A stretch of 64,000 nucleotides of DNA from Wolfiporia cocos (lineage: Eukaryota > Basidiomycota > Agaricomycetes > Polyporales > Phaeolaceae). Position numbers and translations under genes: made by a program. The stretch is from assembly GCA_029448655.1 (NCBI GenBank), contig JACCLO010000001.1:3162001-3226000 (forward strand). Direction: 5' to 3'. Of the stretch, positions 59,181 to 64,000 are shown piece after piece. The notes under the pieces were generated by a model. That model made no database searches. It was not told where the DNA came from and worked only from the letters and a program-made list of their open reading frames with translations. Each line of letters begins with the position of its first letter. Position 1 is the stretch's first letter.

Positions 59181-59630
59181 ATGCCGTTCTATCAGATGCT
59201 ATGTATCACAGCTCATTACCCTGAATATGTATGACGTATTTTCGCCTGATGTAAGCTCTACGCTCACCATCAGATAGAGACACATCAAGCAGCTCGTAGA
59301 GCAGACCGCAAAACAGGTCATGAATAGCGGCGGTGTCGTGCGCAGAATATACTCAATGGGTACGCTCTCGCTCCCGCAACGTATGCGAAGACATAAGGAA
59401 TACCATCAGATTGGCGAGTGAGTAGTCACTGTAGAGCGTGCGCGTCTCTTGTGCTGAGCGAGCGGAACAGTTATTGGACAATGCACTTCGATGCTGCTCC
59501 ACGAGTGCTAAAAGAGCTCAACATGGTGATGCGTAGAGATCCTCGCGTGGTTAGATGTACAGTGCTCAAGCTAGGAGACAAAGTGGAGGACGTCGTGCGG
59601 CCAAAGACAAAGACGGTCGACAGATATTGA
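59181..59630 (+). CDS. Mitochondrial small-subunit ribosomal protein bS6m (MRP17)
   Basis: The ATG at 59181 opens MPFYQMLCITAHYPEY. Intron 1 (gtatga...gatag) is followed by RHIKQLVEQTAKQVMNSGGVVRRIYSMGTLSLPQRMRRHKEYHQIGD. Intron 2 (gtgagt...aacag) is followed by YWTMHFDAAPRVLKELNMVMRRDPRVVRCTVLKLGDKVEDVVRPKTKTVDRY and TGA at 59628-59630. Typical S6 features are the short first strand, 'HIKxLVE' helix, 'GGVVRRIYSMGTLSLPQRM' turn, 'G-x-YW-x-M-x-F' strand and the 'RDPRVVRCTVLKLG' strand. The length, about 115 residues, is normal for fungal bS6m. It acts in the mitochondrial ribosome; no separate presequence is needed in many orthologues. Confidence 0.92.
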
Positions 59631-61030
59631 GTTACGGCATGGGACGGCCATGTCAGGAGTGTATTACTGCGAGTATCTGTATTTCTACCCCCGTGTATAC
59701 GATAATCTGATTGTTCAGCTGCCATATCCCAGCAATACCCGCTCGTACCCCACAGTCTACACCAGCAATACGTATATTGTACGCAACATACAGCAGCCTC
59801 GTTCGTTGCTAGTTTCTGGCTGAAGCTACTGCGGATATGAAGCAGAACGGAGAACAAAGACTTTTTGGCCTCACCGATGACCATGATTCAATGTTTGAGC
59901 ATGTCTCCAATCGAATGAGCAAGTAAGTACTATCTCCAACACAGACCACCTGCGCTCGGCTCGTGGGCATGAATCTCAACGCTCCTCATTGACTCTGTCG
60001 CATGATCTTCTATGACTGTAATTGATTGCTATTTTGGGGTCAAGCTGTCGAACCTCAGCTCTGCGCATTCCGCCCTGGCATTCGATCCCGTCCCTGGAGC
60101 TGTCTTAGCCTTCGTTAGGTCTTGATGCGGCGTCATCTTTCTCGTCGGAATCAGGATGTCGGACACGTGGGGCATAATGGTGGTTTTCGCGCGCATACGA
60201 CAGTCCTGCTGGCACGCACAATTGCACAACGCTTCTATTGGACGAATTTGTCACAGATATGCAACGCCTTGCCCGGACGTACCCTATGCGCACATACGCG
60301 GGGCAACTCTCACGTTTGCGCTTCTTGAAGTTGCTCCATGAGGGTCTCATTCAAATGTGATGCGAGAGCGAGGTTGTTAATCATCGAACACTGAGCCTGG
60401 GGCATACGCATCAGGGATCTCCGCGGACTTGATCACGTCATGGCACTGCAGGCTCTCGCACGCGTGTCTGCATTTATTGCAATACTTGTGCGGATGCAGA
60501 CCTCCCTAGGTATCGAACTAGATTTAGCCCTTTCGACGGTAGTAGTCGGCTCTTTTGCCTTAACCGTATGTCACCTGCACAGATATTCCTTGAATCTATG
60601 GCTTTGCGACGGCTATAGCATTCCGCGCATATCATTCCAGAACGCCAGCGCAGTACAGGTATAATTGGACGCCTCTCACTGCGCCTGTCAGTGACAGCGG
60701 CTTCCGAGGTATAGGGATGCAGTTCTACACTCATCACCACGAAGGAGCTGGTGTTGAAACGGCCACCTTGACATCTGTACGCGTCCGCTTTCTCGAGGTC
60801 CATATGGGTGCGTCATTAAACAGGTTTCGACGCCCTGCCCGCGCAACTCGAGTGGTACTACAAGACACTCACACGTGCTTCTTCCCGAATCCATAAAACT
60901 CTGAAGCGTAAATTATAGCAACGAACTGGTATGCAACACAGACAACAACCATCGGGAGCATATGTAGACATCAATGCGTGACCAAGCTTCACAATGCCAA
61001 ATTCCTCAGACGAACGCCAGCCACTCACAA
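59631..61030. other. Intergenic region; possible small ORFs, none confirmed
   Basis: These 1.4 kb lie between convergent genes. A plus-strand candidate begins at 59838 (MKQNGEQRLFGLTDDHDSMFEHVSNRMS). It could splice to NSAHSALAFDPVPGAVLAFVRS ending at 60125, about 52 residues, but the same DNA also gives an open minus-strand frame. A plus-strand frame at 60440-60664 has hydrophobic runs (AFIAILVRM, LALSTVVVGSFALTV) like a fragment of a membrane protein. Neither is recognised. Confidence 0.3.
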
Positions 61031-63034
61031 TCACAAGTCGCTTCTCTTCGGAAGGTCCGTTCTTTTGTCGTACACGTCGAGTGCGGGGGGCATACCGTGG
61101 GCTTGCAGGTCCGCCGCAGCGCGCTCTGCTCCGGCCATGACACGCAGGAAGTTGCGGCCAGTGAGTCCTGCAAGTTCGAACCGGTTCCATCCGCGCCTGT
61201 ACATCTCCGCAATCTGCATGGCCAGACCATTCCTGTCAGTGAAATCCTGCTATGTCACTCAGACGGCGCACCAGATCGGGGTATTTGGAGACATCCTCCA
61301 GGCCTTGAGGCACCGTCGCGATGCCGTCGTAGTCGCTGCCCAAGCCGACGCTACAACAAGTGTCAGTGACAAAGTAGGTTGTAATATGATTGAACGCACT
61401 GAGCCCTGCCAGCGACGTTGCCGATGTGGTCGATGTGGTCTGCTACGGCGTATAGCGTAGCGTTGCCATCGTCAGCCACAAACTCCGGCGCAAAGTTGAC
61501 CTGAAGGCGGTTTCTCAGTGGTCGCGTACGAAGGAGTAGGGGCTGAGGCAGCTTACCATGACCACTGCGTCGACCTTGCCGTCAGTTGTGCCGATCATCT
61601 CGAGGACGTCGTCGGGCACGTTCCGCGCGACGTTGTGCACGGCGCGAGCTGAAGAGTGAGACCAGATGACTGGAGCCTGTATAGCAGGAGGGTCACCTTG
61701 TATTCCACTCATCTCGTATGGCTCTGACGCACCTTGGTCAGCTTGAGGGCCTGCCGGGCGGTGTCATCCGATGTATGACTGAGGTCAACCAACATGCCAA
61801 TTCGGTTCATCTCCCCAATGAGCGCTTCACCTAGGGGGCTGTCAACAGTATTTTGTCAACCCGTGTAGATGATAAGGTACGGTTTGGCGAAACCCAACCT
61901 TAATCCGCCCCATTTTGGCACAAGGGGCTCAAGGTATCCACCAGAGTCGGCAAAGGCGTTGTGGCACATGTGGGTGAGCGTCACGTATCGCACGCCAAGC
62001 TCATAGTACTGGCGAAGGACGGCGAGAGAATTCCCCAATTGATGCGCTCTGTCGGATAGAAATTAGACATGAGATCAACACGACTTCTGTGACAACCTAC
62101 CCTTCAGCACCAAGCAAGCTAGCAATCTTGCCTCGGGAAATAGCATTCTTGACGTCCTCAGATGTGTAGACAAGCTCAAATACCTGTCGTCAAGCCCATC
62201 GGACTTGAGTGCTGAACACTACAGAAATTTAGGAAGTGTAGCACCTACTTCAGAATATTTCTTAATCAACAACTTCGAGACATCAATTTGTTCGAGGGTA
62301 TCACTGTCATTAGAGTTAGAGTTAGAATGATAACAGTTCTTCATGACTTATAGTGTAAGCTATGCACAACATACCGGACGCGCCATGTGGCGTTGAGGAA
62401 GTCTTCTCCCTCGTCCAGTCCAGCGTGCGCGGGGCACGCTGTGTAAACCGACCTGAGAACACATGAGCCCAACACAATATAGATGACAAATATTCACGCA
62501 CCAGAAGAAACCACCAACTTGGCCTTTCCTCAGGCGGGGTATATCAACGTGCCCGGGGGTAGGGGTATATAGGTCAAAATCCGAGACATTGTTTCCGTAA
62601 GTCATCCGAGCAAACTCTGGTAGATCTGCGAACCTCATGACCGTCAGTGACAACGATCGTTTCTACAAGCGAAAATTTCTCACCAATGTGTCCATCCTGT
62701 ACGCGAGTATCGGGTCCTGGCTTGATCAATGCTCAGGAGTCCAGAGAGCGAGGTTGCTCACGATGACCGGTGCCGCCTCGAGCACCCTCCGCGCAGCTTG
62801 CTGAGGGTCCTTGGGCAGCGCACCCGCGTAGTGGCCTATCTTCTCCCACAGAAACAGCATACAGACTATTCCGGCAACAAACAGGACAGTCAGGACGAGG
62901 TGGGTGACAGCGCGAACCGTCGCAGCGCGCCGCTTAGCCGCGCTCTTGGCAGCGAGCTCGACACTGATGTCGCGAGCGAGGTTGGCATCGGATATAGAGC
63001 GCAAGAGTGGTTCGCTCTCTCCGTTAGTGGCCAT
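61031..63034 (-). CDS. Membrane dipeptidase (renal dipeptidase, peptidase M19)
   Basis: ATG at 63034-63032 ([41 protein letters not shown]). One transmembrane helix follows ([22 protein letters not shown]), giving type II topology. The zinc-binding HxD sits in DGHIDLPEFAR, which spans an intron. Next come [61 protein letters not shown] (bridging Glu) and [79 protein letters not shown] and [27 protein letters not shown] carry the remaining metal and substrate residues. It ends [10 protein letters not shown]. The enzyme hydrolyses dipeptides with two zinc ions. About ten short introns interrupt it. A position in the vacuole or at the cell surface is inferred. Confidence 0.93.
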
Positions 63035-64000
63035 GTTGGCGAGGAGTTGGTATTGGGGGCACCCCTGAGTGATGATGATATGATCGGCAGCTGCTGAGGG
63101 AGTGACAGAAGTCGCGACGTCATACCATCCTTAGCACGTGAGCGTGAGGACCCCGGTCGCGTTTCTGGCACTCACGCCTGTGTTGTTTCCTAAACGAGAA
63201 CACCGCCAGTACCTCCACAAGCAAGTGCCCTTATATGTGTGCAATCCGGGAATTCGCGACAAGTCTCTCCCCCAATGTTTTCTGATCAATTCTCCTGACA
63301 TAGAATCCAGCTCCTCTCGCACCTTGACCATCAGGTGAACTATGAACAAGGTCTAGCATGAATCGAGGCCCGTAGAAGATGTTGATTTGCATTCCAAGAA
63401 CACAGCCTTATGCAGACACTCCTTAGCTATCTACACTAATATGTTCTAGAGGCAGCTATAGTAACATTTTACATACCGCTTTGCGCGGCTCATCGTGATT
63501 CTCGACGGGCATCTTATTGGCGATTCTTGAGCTTGATATGCGGCATGCGCACTGACATTTATTTACCTGATTGGAGTGGGTCGTCTGCCTGCGGCTTGAC
63601 CTGCACACCGTCCGAGCTGTGTAAGGCTACGGATTGTTATGACCCACTGGACGTTGTCGACGCTAGAGATGTTGTGGCGCACCCTCGAGTGAGCGTATTT
63701 GTGCGTCAAACAATCTTGCTGGTTCCCTTTCGGCGCGCCGATGGCACAAAGAGCATCATGGCATGCCACATCTCATCCATTTGGGCAGGAGGTACCGCGC
63801 CCTTGCAAAGGATAGCTATATTGGTCGTTGGACAGTGGTTTAGCTGTTGAACCTTCTCATGCGGCGATAAATACTTGACCGTAAAGTACCGTAGCCCGTA
63901 ATATACCCGCCTCACTCGAGCTCATCATGCATACATTCACTCCTCCTGCGTATCATGTCATATGTGGCCTGCAAACAAAAAACATACGTGCGAGGTCGCG
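63035..64000. other. Region to the right edge; no confident gene
   Basis: No recognisable coding region. An ATG at about 63927 (MHTFTPPAYHVICGLQTKN...) stays open to the window edge and could be the start of a plus-strand gene, but too little is visible to call it. Confidence 0.3.

Noticed and set aside
60029..60350. Minus-strand frames at 60029-60350 as a gene
   Set aside because: They compete with an equally open plus-strand reading and neither matches a family, so no call was made.
1..64000. CRISPR arrays, operons, rRNA or tRNA genes
   Set aside because: No regularly spaced repeats, no convincing tRNA B-box with a matching cloverleaf and no rRNA sequence were found. The gene structure is eukaryotic throughout.

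Overview
This window is nuclear DNA of a filamentous basidiomycete fungus, most likely an agaricomycete. Genes are dense and split by many short (about 45-65 nt) GT-AG introns. Several products are typical of mushrooms: a membrane-anchored GtaA-type glutaminase, an F-box protein with the SEPAY signature, a Mei2-like RNA-binding protein and a Helitron-type helicase. A young Ty3/Gypsy retrotransposon is also present. All assignments come from reading translations and motifs by eye; no search was run. Exon joins were inferred from splice signals and family similarity.

Layout: 2-240 (+) 3' end of a mitochondrial carrier; 488-1181 a TA-flanked MITE-like element; 1704-6267 (+) glutaminase interrupted by a 978-bp inverted-repeat element; 6644-8153 (+) GT49-like glycosyltransferase; 8266-11637 (-) ATRIP/Lcd1 checkpoint protein; 12071-16660 (-) UPF2 of nonsense-mediated decay; 17787-19410 (+) coiled-coil protein; 20768-22467 (+) amidohydrolase-like protein; 23401-24973 (-) ketoacyl-CoA reductase; 26206-34375 (+) intact LTR retrotransposon; 35099-35901 a second inverted-repeat element; 36987-40332 (+) Mei2-like protein; 41523-43324 (+) GPI-type aspartic protease; about 44535-47571 (+) low-complexity protein; 48659-50915 (-) F-box protein; 51446-52488 (+) HAD hydrolase; 52847-54713 (-) Helitron/PIF1 helicase remnant; 55324-58991 (-) Tudor-SN (SND1); 59181-59630 (+) mitochondrial ribosomal protein bS6m; 61031-63034 (-) membrane dipeptidase.

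The most notable object is the retrotransposon. It is 8,170 bp with two 362-bp LTRs that look identical, a 5-bp target duplication and one uninterrupted 2,239-residue Gag-Pol frame. The frame carries all five dUTPase motifs between Gag and protease. An 11-nt sequence next to the 5' LTR is complementary to the predicted 5' end of the element's own transcript, the signature of Tf1-type self-priming. Three non-autonomous inverted-repeat elements lie elsewhere. One sits inside the glutaminase reading frame and could either break the gene or be spliced out in frame.

The host genes are mainly housekeeping (mRNA decay, DNA-damage signalling, lipid elongation, mitochondrial translation) plus secreted or surface hydrolases. 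They do not form an obvious pathway cluster.
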